From Sipunculus nudus (lineage: Eukaryota > Annelida > Sipuncula > Golfingiida > Sipunculidae), in NCBI GenBank assembly GCA_026874595.1, contig CM049308.1, positions 21,923,867 to 21,987,866 of the forward strand: 64,000 bases of DNA, in the 5' to 3' direction. The stretch's first letter is position 1. Each line of letters opens with the position of its first letter. The notes beneath the pieces were generated by a model, which searched no databases, was not told the DNA's origin, and was given only the letters and a program-made list of their open reading frames with translations. Below are positions 31,538-39,550 of the stretch, piece after piece. The translations under genes and the position numbers were made by a program.

Positions 31538-33733
31538 TGTGTGTATGTTTGTGTGATGGTGTGTGTGGGAGTCATCCCTTCCATCCTGGAAGATAAATTT
31601 ACGCCACTGCAGGGATAATAGTTATCTAAAGCCTGTTTTTTGCTGTGAAACTTTTTCTCACTAATATTAGTTACATTTTAGGGGGAAAATGATAGTGATG
31701 GGGGAGATAAAAGGGCATAACTTTCCACAAGGTGAATAAATACCTACCTTGCACCTTATTTAAGAAACAGAATTATTAAAAAATATGAGAAATCAGTCTT
31801 TATTTTATAACATATCAGACCCACTTATGGAGGTCAAGGTCATTGGTCACATGCAACAGTAGCCTCAGTTGACAGCTGCTGATTAGATGATGTCATGTAA
31901 ACACTAATAATATAACCACCTAAAACAAACATGGCTACTTATGCAGGGATCTCTCAGATCATTATGAAGAGACCAAAGCATTGCTAAACATAAACTGGAG
32001 TTTTTTTGTAAAATTCTTAATTGCCATATTAGGCTGTTACCTCCATATTCTAGGAAATTATTTAAAAATATATACTTTTAAGAAAATTATCCAAAGAAAA
32101 GTGGACAAAGGTTGGTAGAACGGAGTTTAGAAAAGTTCTTGATTAGTTGTTGATCCATGAAAATCCTTATATCTTCCCAATTCTTGCTGTACTTAAAACT
32201 GGGTAAATTGGTATCACAGTTGTTATAAACTAAAAATTTAATGACCCTTTGACTTGCCCGTTCAGAGATGTCTGCAACATCCCCAGAAATGTAATCCTGG
32301 AAATAGCCACCAGGTGTCAGTATATGACAGTCAGAATAACAGATTTCAGCTGATAACAGCTGATAGACAAATATGGACTTGCTATCTTCTTTTCCTAAAA
32401 AAGTTTGTGGAAAAGAATTTTTTCCTGCAAACTACACTGAAGCATTTGGTGTATTAGTGAATAATTCATCGATATATAATAATATTATCTGATATTGTTT
32501 TTGTCTTTAATGATTCACCAGTGCACTGGTACATTGCTTTACAAAGTCATATCATATTTTTATCCATAGTGGTCCCTCAGTGATATTTGATTATCTGATG
32601 AAAAACGATGTCCAACATTCAAAAAGTCCTTCAGTGCCATATAAGGCATATAAGATAAAATGTCTTTCACATGAATGATGCTGAACAGCATATGATCATT
32701 TAATCATTTGAGATCAATTATTATTAATGGTTTGGGAATAAATTTTAGAAGAGTATGCTTATTTACATTTCTGTGAACAGTGAAAAAGTCTGATGTGGAA
32801 TCTTAAATTATTATTAATAATTTATACATGTAGCATATTTTGATCATATTATTGCATTAAGTAATGTAATGACAGATAATGTATCATTAACAACCTAGTT
32901 ATTGTAGTGCAAACAGTGCCCTGTTTAACCTGTGATCCTGATATAAGAATGTGCCTGTTGTGCAACAGTTTATTATGTGCTTGTAATGTGTTTACATTAT
33001 ATTTTCTAAAGCTTTTATATTGTTGTATTTGCAAGTATATTTTTATGAATTAATTATATAGGTATTGAACAGTTACATTTTCTTATGTGCATAAAAGATG
33101 TTTATATTGTTTAAAGTATAAATCATTTGTTATGTTACATGTTAATATGTGCTTATATGTGCATACAATCAGATACTCCATTTTTGGGCACTTATAGGTA
33201 AACAGATAAGACAGGATGCCTAGTGGAACACTAGATTAAGTGCATATTATAACACAATGTTTAAACATGCTCTGAGATACAGCAAAGGTCCACAAATAGT
33301 GACTCACAACGGGCACTTAACTGTCTTTATTTAAGCACAATGTGTCAAACTTATAATAACCATATATATGCAGTAACAATACTGTCTGTCTAACCACCAG
33401 GTGGCGCCCTTGTCATGCAAAGCCATATAATTATAACTGTCAAAGTATTTGTCACATTACCTTTAATAGTATGCCTAAATGTGTTTATTATATCAAAAAT
33501 GAAAGCACAGTAATATTTATGATGTTAAAATACAATTTATGATGTACTGATACTGATGTAATTTACATTTACAGACTGATGCAGGCTGGGAGGAGTATTA
33601 TGACTACATCTTTCCTGATGACGAGACAGCTCAACCAAATCTCAAGCTCCTGGCCATGGCCAAGAAATGGAAGGCCCAGCAACCAGAGGAGGATGAAGAC
33701 AAAGATGTAGACACACAGGAGCAGGAGGCATGA
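5724..33733 (+). CDS. CRNKL1: Crooked neck-like protein 1 (HAT-repeat spliceosomal protein), 15 exons, N-terminal exon missing
   Basis: CRNKL1 (yeast Clf1/Syf3) is a nuclear scaffold protein of the Prp19-associated part of the spliceosome, needed for spliceosome activation. Joining 5724-5813, 6933-6995, 7351-7442, 8524-8607, 9481-9599, 11710-11832, 12274-12452, 15835-15996, 23974-24102, 24577-24789, 24986-25132, 27100-27294, 28093-28248, 31033-31125 and 33575-33733 gives 2,004 nt: 667 codons plus TGA, with no frame break. The protein opens [20 protein letters not shown], a family hallmark. It then consists of successive HAT (half-a-TPR) repeats with the W-x-x-Y and R-x-[IV]-[YFW]-E/D-R-A pattern ([62 protein letters not shown]). 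It ends in the conserved [12 protein letters not shown] and an acidic tail. About 20 N-terminal residues are missing compared with the usual ~687. All introns are GT-AG except intron 6 (AT-AC). Identity is from recall of the family, not a database search. Confidence 0.96.
6227..6513. mobile_element. MITE with ~33-bp terminal inverted repeats (287 bp)
   Basis: The left end 'ggccaaaaaaataaaaaggt' continues into 'atggttctcaggca'. Its complement is at the right end, 'tgcctgagaaccatacc' then 'ttttatttttttaagcc'. There is no coding capacity. A solo copy of one end is at about 50151-50176. It lies in CRNKL1 intron 1. Confidence 0.82.
6933..6995 (+). CDS. CRNKL1: CRNKL1 exon (21 codons)
   Basis: Acceptor 'tttgttttag', donor 'gtactt' (weaker than consensus). 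Encodes [20 protein letters not shown] followed by K, matching the family segment before the first HAT repeat. Phase 0 at both ends. Confidence 0.93.
7351..7442 (+). CDS. CRNKL1: CRNKL1 exon (first HAT repeat)
   Basis: Acceptor 'tgtttgtag', donor 'gtaaac'; ends in phase 2. Encodes [12 protein letters not shown], then the first HAT helix [15 protein letters not shown]. Confidence 0.95.
8284..8459. mobile_element. pogo/Tigger-like MITE (176 bp)
   Basis: Ends CAGTAAAACCTC and GAGGTTTTCCTG (one mismatch), flanked on both sides by TA (8282-8283 and 8460-8461), the target duplication of Tc1/mariner-pogo elements. No transposase. CRNKL1 intron 3. Confidence 0.72.
8524..8607 (+). CDS. CRNKL1: CRNKL1 exon (HAT repeats 1-2)
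   Basis: Acceptor 'ttatttgcag', donor 'gtaagt', phase 2 at both ends. Encodes [20 protein letters not shown] and then LKYAEMEM, the second helix of HAT 1 and the first of HAT 2. Confidence 0.95.
9481..9599 (+). CDS. CRNKL1: CRNKL1 exon (HAT repeats 2-3)
   Basis: Acceptor 'ttctcaccag', donor 'gtatgg'; ends in phase 1. Encodes [20 protein letters not shown], then [17 protein letters not shown]. Confidence 0.95.
9737..10135 (+). repeat. Dispersed ~400-bp repeat, copy 1
   Basis: Matches 31731-32125 in the same orientation: 'aataaatacctacctt', 'atatgagaaatcagtct', 'aacatatcagaccca', 'ggtcaaggtcattggtcaca', 'gacagctgctgatt', 'atgtaaacact'. No coding potential and no obvious terminal repeats. Both copies lie in CRNKL1 introns (5 and 14). 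Confidence 0.8.
10355..11565 (+). mobile_element. Hairpin-headed dispersed element, ATGCCCCCGCC family
   Basis: Starts TATGCCCCCGCCAC-AAA-GTGGCCAGGGCATA, a strong hairpin. Near the far end lies GGCGGGGGCAT (11523-11533), the exact complement of ATGCCCCCGCC (10356-10366). It ends 'tctgacacatctagttttt'. Between them are internal tandem copies marked by 'gcaatgcctgcagatattgg' (10441, 10621; diverged at ~11180 and ~11361) and a TGTCCGTCTGTC tract at ~10845. No ORF suggests a transposase. CRNKL1 intron 5. Confidence 0.75.
11710..11832 (+). CDS. CRNKL1: CRNKL1 exon ending at a U12-type donor
   Basis: Acceptor 'taattacag', phase 1. Encodes [20 protein letters not shown] and onward to RARAIYER. The exon stops at 11832 because ATATCCTT follows; joined to 12274 the next residues read [11 protein letters not shown], as the family requires. 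Reading on past 11832 gives a non-homologous tail. Confidence 0.94.
11833..11840 (+). promoter_or_regulatory. U12-type (AT-AC) 5' splice site of CRNKL1 intron 6
   Basis: The intron begins ATATCCTT, an exact match to the minor-spliceosome donor consensus recognised by U11/U6atac. No usable GT donor near this point restores the protein. Confidence 0.93.
12256..12273 (+). promoter_or_regulatory. U12-type branch site and AC 3' splice site of CRNKL1 intron 6
   Basis: TTCCTTAAC at 12256-12264 is the exact U12 branch-point consensus. It lies about 10 nt before the terminal AC at 12272-12273, within the short spacing typical of minor introns. There is no long polypyrimidine tract. Intron length is 441 bp (11833-12273). 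Confidence 0.93.
12274..12452 (+). CDS. CRNKL1: CRNKL1 exon after the U12 intron
   Basis: Begins in phase 1 after an AC acceptor; donor 'gtacga', ends in phase 0. Encodes [20 protein letters not shown], then [14 protein letters not shown] and [14 protein letters not shown] (HAT repeats 4-6). Confidence 0.94.
12904..15555 (+). mobile_element. Family A element, copy with ~695-bp tandem core
   Basis: Head hairpin TAGCTCAG...CTGAGCTA (12907-12937), then a GTCCGTCC tract. The core has two ~695-bp tandem copies ('tttggcata', 'gactgcctaatatcaaaac', 'catgccagaaat' near 13250 and 13935). The tail is CAGCTGAGCGCCGTGACCC then ATGGGTCCCTTGTTTT, with the palindrome GACCCATGGGTC at 15535-15546. The stretch ~14270-15500 is AT-rich with nothing else recognisable. 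CRNKL1 intron 7. Confidence 0.8.
15835..15996 (+). CDS. CRNKL1: CRNKL1 exon (54 codons)
   Basis: Acceptor 'aattacag', donor 'gtaaga', phase 0. Encodes [19 protein letters not shown], then [15 protein letters not shown], a conserved linker in the family. Confidence 0.95.
16930..17630 (+). mobile_element. Left part of AGGTCA-rich repeat interrupted by a nested element
   Basis: Starts near 'gtttattgatcacaaagtgg' with CTGTCTGTC/TCCATCCGTCC, then repeats of a ~150-bp unit carrying AGGTCAAAGGTCA. It is the same family as the inverted copy at 52354-54756. It breaks at ~17630 in 'gattgttgatgtattttt' and resumes at ~21076. Confidence 0.75.
17631..21075 (+). mobile_element. Family A element (3.4 kb), nested insertion with ~336-bp tandem core
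   Basis: Head hairpin TAGCTCAG...CTGAGCTA at 17635-17665, a GTCCGTCTGTCC tract, then six tandem ~336-bp units. Each has 'ggcacaaatcgtaac', 'ctccttggaaacc', 'ttacccatatcctt' and a GGTGGCGCCACC palindrome (exact at 17996, 18333 and 18669; degenerate near 19005, 19359 and 19700). From 19721 a second hairpin-headed module follows. The tail is GTCAGCTGAGCGTCATGACC then CATGGGTCACTTGTT. It splits a host repeat whose uninterrupted relative is at 52895-52925 on the other strand. Confidence 0.82.
19721..20765 (+). repeat. Inner module headed by a GTATCC...GGATAC hairpin
   Basis: 19721-19750 folds as GTATCCgCCAAAAC-ga-aGTTTTGtGGATAC. It is followed by ~280-bp tandem units ('catatcttgggaaccgtttg', 'acacaaaaaatggtgg', 'tgattttatgacaggtggcg') near 19950, 20230 and 20510. 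It appears to be a separate element or captured module within the larger insertion. Confidence 0.65.
21076..21620 (+). mobile_element. Right part of the interrupted AGGTCA-rich repeat
   Basis: Resumes 'ccaaactttctgcccaaaac' and continues collinear with the complement of 52360-52900. It ends GCAGCTGAGTGTTGAGACCC then ATGGGTCCCTAG, the family A tail (compare the minus-strand end at 52354-52390). Confidence 0.75.
21621..22393 (+). repeat. Short tandem repeat of ~140 bp, ~3 copies, then AT-rich sequence
   Basis: After 'ctgacgggatgtattatgg', the phrase 'gcaaaatccacacatattta' followed by a 'gaggtcagaggtcac'-like sequence recurs near 21750, 21900 and 22040. From ~22100 to 22393 it is AT-rich with nothing recognised. 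Confidence 0.6.
22394..23495 (+). mobile_element. Family A element, short copy (~1.1 kb)
   Basis: Head 'ttcagctgactgtaagtcat' then 'ctgagccatagcgatcactc' and GTCCGTCC. The core has partial ~336-bp units (GGTGGTGCCACC near 22737). The tail is 'cagttgagcctcatgaccc' then ATGGGTCACTTG. It holds a poly-C run near 22607 and a perfect IR3 GGTCACTGTGACC at 23241-23253. Confidence 0.78.
23730..23912 (-). mobile_element. tRNA-derived SINE-like element
   Basis: On the minus strand an A-box-like TGGCTCAGGGGTAAGG is followed by a B-box-like GAGTTCAAATCTC, the spacing of a pol III internal promoter. No tRNA cloverleaf forms. The body shares 'gagatttt', 'ggaaggctgtgccc' and 'aattag' with 55640-55810. It lies just upstream of a CRNKL1 exon (starts 23974), in antisense orientation. 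Confidence 0.62.
23974..24102 (+). CDS. CRNKL1: CRNKL1 exon (43 codons)
   Basis: Acceptor 'gtttttcag', donor 'gtaagt', phase 0. Encodes [20 protein letters not shown], then [14 protein letters not shown]. It follows the largest intron (15997-23973, ~8 kb, packed with dispersed elements). Confidence 0.96.
24450..24551. mobile_element. Short pogo-like MITE (~102 bp)
   Basis: Ends CAGTAGAACCTG and CAGGTTTACTG are imperfect inverted repeats similar to the 8284-8459 element, with 'agaccac...gtggtctt' inside. The target duplication is not clear. CRNKL1 intron 9, ending 25 bp before the next exon. Confidence 0.5.
24577..24789 (+). CDS. CRNKL1: CRNKL1 exon (71 codons)
   Basis: Acceptor 'gcttgtag', donor 'gtaagt', phase 0. 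Encodes [20 protein letters not shown], then [20 protein letters not shown] and onward. Among the most conserved blocks of the protein. Confidence 0.96.
24986..25132 (+). CDS. CRNKL1: CRNKL1 exon (49 codons)
   Basis: Acceptor 'attttcag', donor 'gtaggc', phase 0. Encodes [20 protein letters not shown], then [20 protein letters not shown]. Confidence 0.96.
25133..27099 (+). other. CRNKL1 intron 11: palindrome and a dispersed-repeat fragment
   Basis: AACTCTTTTTAAAAAGAGTT (25223-25242) is a 20-bp perfect palindrome. About 25765-25945 ('gctgagctatcctgaaaat', 'tgatcaaaatcctttaa', 'acagacacacaaacaaac') reads like a known style of invertebrate dispersed repeat, but no second copy is in the window. 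Nothing coding is seen in the remainder. Confidence 0.45.
27100..27294 (+). CDS. CRNKL1: CRNKL1 exon (65 codons)
   Basis: Acceptor 'aaacttcag', donor 'gtaaga', phase 0. Encodes [20 protein letters not shown], then [20 protein letters not shown] and the [15 protein letters not shown] block. The frame is also open upstream of the acceptor, but that part is not homologous. Confidence 0.96.
28093..28248 (+). CDS. CRNKL1: CRNKL1 exon (52 codons)
   Basis: Acceptor 'ttgaccag', donor 'gtaatt', phase 0. Encodes [20 protein letters not shown], then [15 protein letters not shown], the last HAT-like repeat. Confidence 0.95.
28811..30839. mobile_element. 2,029-bp element with perfect 12-bp TIRs and candidate 5-bp target duplication
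   Basis: Ends CAGGGTTCGTAC (28811-28822) and GTACGAACCCTG (30828-30839) are exact inverted repeats. ACAGT flanks both sides (28806-28810 and 30840-30844). Subterminal stretches on both sides carry many 'caagcacttttcaag'-type words in opposite orientation. Internal ORFs (29472-29810, 112 aa; 29818-30036, 72 aa) show no transposase motif, so it looks non-autonomous. CRNKL1 intron 13. The superfamily is unresolved: CAGGG ends suggest hAT, but hAT would give an 8-bp duplication. Confidence 0.8.
31033..31125 (+). CDS. CRNKL1: CRNKL1 exon (31 codons, basic region)
   Basis: Acceptor 'ctctgtag', donor 'gtaagt', phase 0. Encodes [20 protein letters not shown], then [16 protein letters not shown] is a likely nuclear localisation signal conserved in the family. 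Confidence 0.95.
31479..31534. repeat. (AT)n microsatellite, 28 units
   Basis: Uninterrupted AT dinucleotides in CRNKL1 intron 14, followed by a GT-rich stretch. Confidence 0.95.
31731..32125 (+). repeat. Dispersed ~400-bp repeat, copy 2
   Basis: Second copy of the 9737-10135 repeat, collinear and same strand, with small indels. CRNKL1 intron 14. From 32126 to 33574 no other feature is seen. Confidence 0.8.
33575..33733 (+). CDS. CRNKL1: CRNKL1 terminal coding exon and stop
   Basis: Acceptor 'atttacag'. Encodes [20 protein letters not shown], then [13 protein letters not shown] and an acidic Glu/Asp-rich tail to TGA at 33731-33733. Confidence 0.96.
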   Translation, partial: TDAGWEEYYDYIFPDDETAQPNLKLLAMAKKWKAQQPEEDEDKDVDTQEQEA

Positions 33734-33744
33734 CATCATCCCTA

Positions 33745-33826
33745 CCCATAATCCTCTACATCACTTCCCATAATCCTCTGCATCACTTCCCATAATCCTC
33801 TGCATCACTGCCCATAATCCTCTGCA
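33745..33826 (+). repeat. 22-bp tandem repeat in CRNKL1 3' UTR, ~4 copies
   Basis: The unit 'cccataatcctctgcatcac' plus two bases is repeated four times with few changes, starting 12 nt after the stop codon. Confidence 0.88.
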
Positions 33827-34047
33827 GCAGCAGTGTGATTGTCAACATGTAAAAACATCAGTGTTTTCATGTGGTCTTCTCATAGTACCAGCATTTGTCA
33901 GAGTCAGCATCTTCACCATAGGAACTGTGTGTATCATTGAATTTATGATTCATAATACAATGCATCACAGCATTGACATTAGAGATAATAAACATCACTT
34001 ATTTAACTCTTTATCCATTAATACCAGCACTGCATGTGATGACATGT

Positions 34048-34201
34048 CATCACATCAGCTCCATCATTCCCCACAATGCCATGGAGATTTCCTCAATTCA
34101 TCCAAATTTTCTGTAGTAAATTGTCATCACATCACCTCCATCATTCCCCACAATGCCATGGAGATTTCCTAAATTCATCCAAATTTGTCTGTAGTAAATT
34201 G
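34048..34201 (+). repeat. ~77-bp direct duplication in CRNKL1 3' UTR
   Basis: Two adjacent near-identical copies carrying 'cattccccacaatgccatgg', 'agatttcct', 'attcatccaaattt' and 'ctgtagtaaattg'. They differ at only a few positions, so the duplication is recent. Confidence 0.88.
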
Positions 34202-34588
34202 CTAACTTTGGTGTAATTTCCCTTGCAAGGAGTGAAAACAGTTTGGTGCATTTTTTCTACATATGCCAACAGGTGGCAGCTCTTTTTGCATACAACAGTA
34301 TGATTGGGCTGTTTATTAATGGTTTCTCTGAAGATTTCCAAAAGAAGCCACCAAAGTGTATTAGGGTTTTGGCAGCTAACTGGATTGAAGTTACTAATTC
34401 CTGGCACATGCCACATTTTATGAGATGTTGAAACAGTATGGCTGGATATATATTTTTGCCTGTTTGTGCAAAATAGCAGTGAAAATGTTACATTATGTGT
34501 GTTTGGTATTTTTATACATTATCAGAGAACCTGTTCTTGACAGTATTTAACCTGAATTTCTTCTCAATATATCAGTATGGTAGTATTA

Positions 34589-34594
34589 AATAAA
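34589..34594 (+). terminator. Candidate polyadenylation signal AATAAA
   Basis: Canonical hexamer 856 nt after the CRNKL1 stop. Further hexamers at 35067-35072 and 35612-35617 are alternatives. Confidence 0.45.
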
Positions 34595-35627
34595 TGACAA
34601 ATGTAAGCATCCAAATGCCTGATCTGTACAGAAATGATTAAGTTCTTTAGTCCAAGGCCAAGGTTCCTTGCAATTGTAGGGTTTACAGTTGTAGGGTAAA
34701 GCCATCTTGATGTGATTAAATAATTTAACTTCTCAAAGCATCACCAGATACTTTGTAAAGCATAATGCCAATGCTGCATCCTATTATCATTTGTTAACTT
34801 TTCACTTGTTCTCCAAAGATATCATCAGTTACTATTGTTTAGAGGCAGGAAGTGGCAACGGCTAAGAACAAGTGAGAGAGGACCACCCAGGAGACTCAGA
34901 GTAAACTTGTTTTCTTTGTATCCTGAGAAGTCTATCAACAGCTGTCAGTTGTTGGTCATTAAGCACTGTCATCAGCACTATCTTTACAGGAAGATGTACT
35001 GAGAGTTTGAATTTGGTCAAACATGGTGAAAGGACCAGTTGTAAATATTCATTCATATTATTTTGTAATAAAAATGTATCATTCAAATAACAGATTTTTC
35101 TACTTTATTGAAGTGTGTACTAGTGTGATCAGTGTTTGAAAAGATTACTTCATACTGAAATCTCCCAGTTTGTCTCACAAATTTATTTTTAACAGAATTT
35201 GAGTATAATAACTTATTAGTTAATTCATTCATTGCATCTCTTACATATGTTCCACTTGTGGTATACCCGTAAGTTTGACACACTGTGACATCCAGGTTTT
35301 AGAGTGTGCTCAAAATGGCAGCCTTCATGAGAGGTTTCAAGAAACTGGGAGAAACAAACTTGTTAGTGTTTTATAAGGGTGCTAGGAGGTGACACGGCAG
35401 TGCTCATAATGACAGCAACCATCCAGAATCTATCTAGGGAGAGGGTTTTGTGGTATTTTTAAGGGTTTTTTTTTTTTGGACCACACCCAAATTAAAAAAT
35501 TATAGTAGGATAGTCAGCTTTGCTAGTGTCACCCTATAATGTTGCCCCTTACAGGAAACAGACTGCCCTTACCAAGTAACAGACTAGGTTGCCTTTGGTT
35601 TAATGTGATAAAATAAAGATGGTGTGA

Positions 35628-38600
35628 TTTTTAGCTCAGCTGACTTTCAGTCATGCTGGGCTATAGCGATGGGTCTTTGTCCGTCGTCCTTCTGTCTGTC
35701 TGTCCGGCCGTTAGCAGGGCACAAATCGTAACCGTAGGGGCTAGTGCCATGAACCCTATGCAGTCTTAGAGGTTCTAAAAGATCTCCTTGCAAACCTGAA
35801 ATTAGGTCACTGCGACCTATATTCTCGAAGTTATGGGGTGTGTTTGCACCCCCCAGAAATAATTCTTTTAGCCAAAATTTTCATCCCAAACCTTCCATCT
35901 TTCACATACAGCTCACCTACCAACAGGGGAAGAACCATAATTATTTTGAGGTCACAAGGTCAAAGGTCAAGGTCACAGAACCAACTTCTTTGAAAAGCCT
36001 GTGGATGCATTTTTAGCCAAACCTTTCATCCCAATTCTTTGATCTTTCACATATAGCTCACCTACTAAGTGGGAGAAGAACCCTATAGATGTTGAGGTCA
36101 TAAGGTCAAAGGTCAGGGTCACAGGATCCACTTCTTTGAAAAGGTTGTGGACACATTTCAAGCTAGACCTTTCATTCCAAACCTTTCAGCACTGATATCA
36201 CTTCTCTGCCAACAGGGGAAAAGACCTGTTGATTTTGAGGTCAAAGGTCAAGTTCACAGCACCCTCTTCTTGCGTGGAGTCATTTTCAGGCAAACTTTTC
36301 AATCTATACTTTCCATCTGTCATATATGGCTTACCTACCAAGAGGGGAAGAAGCCTATTGATATTGAGTTCCAAAGGTCAATGTCACAATATTGTTCTAA
36401 ATGCTTGTGAACATATTTCAAGTGAAACTGTTCAACCCAAACCTTCAGTCTTTCACATATGCCACATCTATGCATCACTCAATGTGATTCAAACTTCATA
36501 TTTATGGGTCCTTTTGCATGAAGAAATAACTAATTGATTTTGAGGTCAGCTGGTCAGGAGCTTAAAGGTTGCAGGTCTAAGTTATTCACTCATTGGTTGC
36601 CAAGTAATTACACCCGGCCAGATGTAATTGGTTAGTAGTTATCCATCATTTAGAAAGAATCCAGTTGATATGTGGGCAAAAGGCCAAGGTCATAGGTCAG
36701 GTCAACTTATTTTGTAGACCATCTCTATTTTTCTTGTATATATAAGCTTGCACTCCAGCTGGTACATCTCACCGTGTGGCTGTAATTGTGAGTGACACTG
36801 GTGACATATGACTCCCTTTTGTATCAGGCTATTAAGTGATAAGGCTGAGTGATAAGTACCTCGTTACTGCATAACAAAACACTGTTGTTGGAATACTTCA
36901 GCCAGGAATTAACACTATGAGAGTATAGTGTTATGGTTTAGCTACTGATTTATTAGATGATGGGAACATTTTGCAGTTTATTTTATGGAATCATAGCAAT
37001 AAACGTAGTTTCCTAGATATCTGAATATTTTTATATAAATCACCACATGTAAAAGCAAGTGTTTGTTCTCATAATATGTGGATGTGTACTTGATTTAGGA
37101 TGGCTTTATTTTATTACAAGACTCTAAGTCATGCTTTCTGCATTTCTTTTCCATCAGGTTTTGCAGTTTACCAACCCTGCTGACCCCATTGAAAAGCAGA
37201 GTGATAATAAAAAATATTGGACCTACACTTTTACATTTGCATATCTATAAATCTGATATGAGCGCCTGAGCATGCCTTTTGAATTGTTTTGGACATTCAT
37301 TACTGTAACATCATTTGGAGAATTTGCCCCAAGTTTGGTCTCTTATTGGAGGATGTGTGATATCAAATGTCAGACTTGTCAGAAATCCATTTTGTCTGCC
37401 AGTTAGCCACCTTAGAAATCCTTTTTTTAGTGCAGTTTCAGTAATTTTCCTTCAATATTTGGTCCGATTTAGAGAATGGTTGTTATCTGATTTCAGACCT
37501 GTCAGAAGTCCAAAATGGCCACCAGGCAACCATCTTTGAATTCCTTTTGATCATATTATCTCAAGAACTGTTAAAGTGAAGGCAGTCGGATGTATATTAA
37601 TGTAATCTTGCAAAGGATTGGGTCAAATATTTCTTAATAAATATTATCATCATATATGAAAGTGCAGTACAGTTGGATTGTATTGAATAAAAATTCATAC
37701 AGAAGCACCTGTTTCTTAATAATTCTTGCATGGATTTCCTTGATTTTTTTGCTATATATTTTGATCTTATATTTGCCCTTTATGGTGTTCCTTTTGAGAC
37801 TGACAGGTATCAAGTAAGCTATGGGAATAGTTCTGGATACCTTAACAATCATACATTTTCCTCAGACCATCAATTCACTTTGTTTTAACCAGACATAGGT
37901 GATATATATTTCTGTTGTCGTAGAAAATTTCAACAAATTGGCAAATTGGTTCTTCAAAGTTTGACTGGAAGTTGTGAATCTCAGCCCATGATGTCGCAGG
38001 TCATGCTTGGCATTAAAAACATATTTTTACACTTCAGGACTGCCTAATATCAAAACCACTCATCTGTTTTTCCCTCATATTTACCATAAATATTCCTCTG
38101 TATCGTTCCTATATACATGCCAGAAATAAGGTCTGTATTATATAATTTAAAAAAGTTATTGGCTCAAACAATGCATTTTGTAAAAAATCAGAAAAGATAT
38201 TTGATCGCTTGACACAAAACATATTAAAGCTAAGGACTTTTTTCCAGTAATATAACTTTAATTAATCAAAATTAAATTGTATACCCAAAATTAGATAAAA
38301 ATATTTTAAATTTTTTAAAATAATAGCAAACATAAAAATTGGTACCTTAAATTTTGCCCAACTTTGGCCACAGCACGTTTTTTTCCTGTAAGTACTGTGG
38401 ATTTAATTTTCACAGCATGTGCACATAAGGATTTAATCTGTTAAAATCTGAAATTTGAAAATAAAAGCTGCAAAATTAGGCTAGTAATTGAATTTTTTTT
38501 GGAGGCTCTTGTTGTATTCCTTTACATTGTCAAGCAGTCCACTTTGGTGACTGTAGGTCATTCAGTGCAGCTCTCTCCACTGAGTTGAGCTTGATCAGGC

Positions 38601-39186
38601 TGTCTGCAGTTAATACCATACCACAGGGAGCCTTTTTCTCTGGCAACACCCCTCAACAACCCCCCAATCCCCATTCTGTTGACGGACCTGTACAATGATC
38701 TAGATGAATCTTAAAATTAACATTTTTTTCAGCAACGAGCAGTAACAACGGGGACCCCTCCCCCAACCCACCCCTTCAATACACAGGACTAATCAACAAG
38801 ATGAATGTTATAATTTTAATGTTAAATAAATTCTTTTTGATGAGACTTGGACAATTTTGATTGTTTTAAAGAAAAAAAATCAGGAATTTAATCCTAATAT
38901 TCAAATGCTTTTGAAAACTTAATTACCTTCACACATCATTTGTTTATGAAATGTTACTTTTATATAACACTTACCGTAGGCCTATTTGTTCCCTTGGTGC
39001 ATCTCTAAATGGTTTAGCTCATGTCCATTATTCTATAATTTACAGAGTTTCCTTTTAGCAGGGCCATTTTCTCATAGCTTTTCTAATGATAATATACATG
39101 AAAAACCAAAAGAAATAAAAATATTTTGCAGTTACTAATATTTTCCAAAATTCAGCTGAGCGATGTGACCCATGGGTCCCTTGTTT
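35628..39186 (+). mobile_element. Family A element, ~3.56 kb, mixed core
   Basis: Head 'ttttagctcagctgact' with GTCCGTC/CTGTCTGTCC. The first part of the core (35880-36700) is a ~150-bp AGGTCA-rich tandem array. The later part (about 38020-38430) matches the 'gactgcctaatatcaaaacc / catgccagaaat' core of the 12904-15555 copy. The tail is TCAGCTGAGCGATGTGACCC then ATGGGTCCCTTGTTTT. Between the two cores, 36700-38000 shows no gene. Confidence 0.78.
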
Positions 39187-39390
39187 TATGGTGTGCTCAT
39201 CATATCAGCACTCTGGTACACATTAAAACACAAGAGAGTGGCTAAGCAACAAAGAACATTACAGAATTCAAAACCACCTACCAGATGGTTCCCAGCCTGT
39301 TTACACCTTACATGAAATAAACTGGTTGCACAAAAAAATAGAAACTCTAGTAAAAAACAAAGTCCAGTGAACAGTCTCTAGACATCCTAA

Positions 39391-39550
39391 ACTGGCACTA
39401 CTGTCCCTGACTTGTTGGAACAGTACCCTGACTGGCGGCATTGGACCCTGACTGGTGGGACAGGACTCCAACTGGTGGTACTGTACCCCAATTGGCAGAA
39501 CTTGACCCTAACTGGCGGTACTGGTCCTCGACTGGCAGCAGTGGTCATTG
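39391..39550 (+). repeat. Minisatellite, ~24-bp unit, ~7 copies
   Basis: Degenerate repeats of 'ccctgactggcggtactgga'-like sequence. This is unrelated to the larger 26-bp array that begins about 1 kb downstream. From 39551 to ~40110 nothing is recognised. Confidence 0.75.

Larger units (their letters stand above)
33734..35627 (+). other. CRNKL1 3' UTR and downstream flank
   Basis: Non-coding after the TGA. AATAAA hexamers occur at 33987-33992, 34589-34594, 35067-35072 and 35612-35617; I cannot tell which is used. Two internal duplications are listed separately. A dispersed element starts at 35628, so the transcript probably ends before it. Confidence 0.65.
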
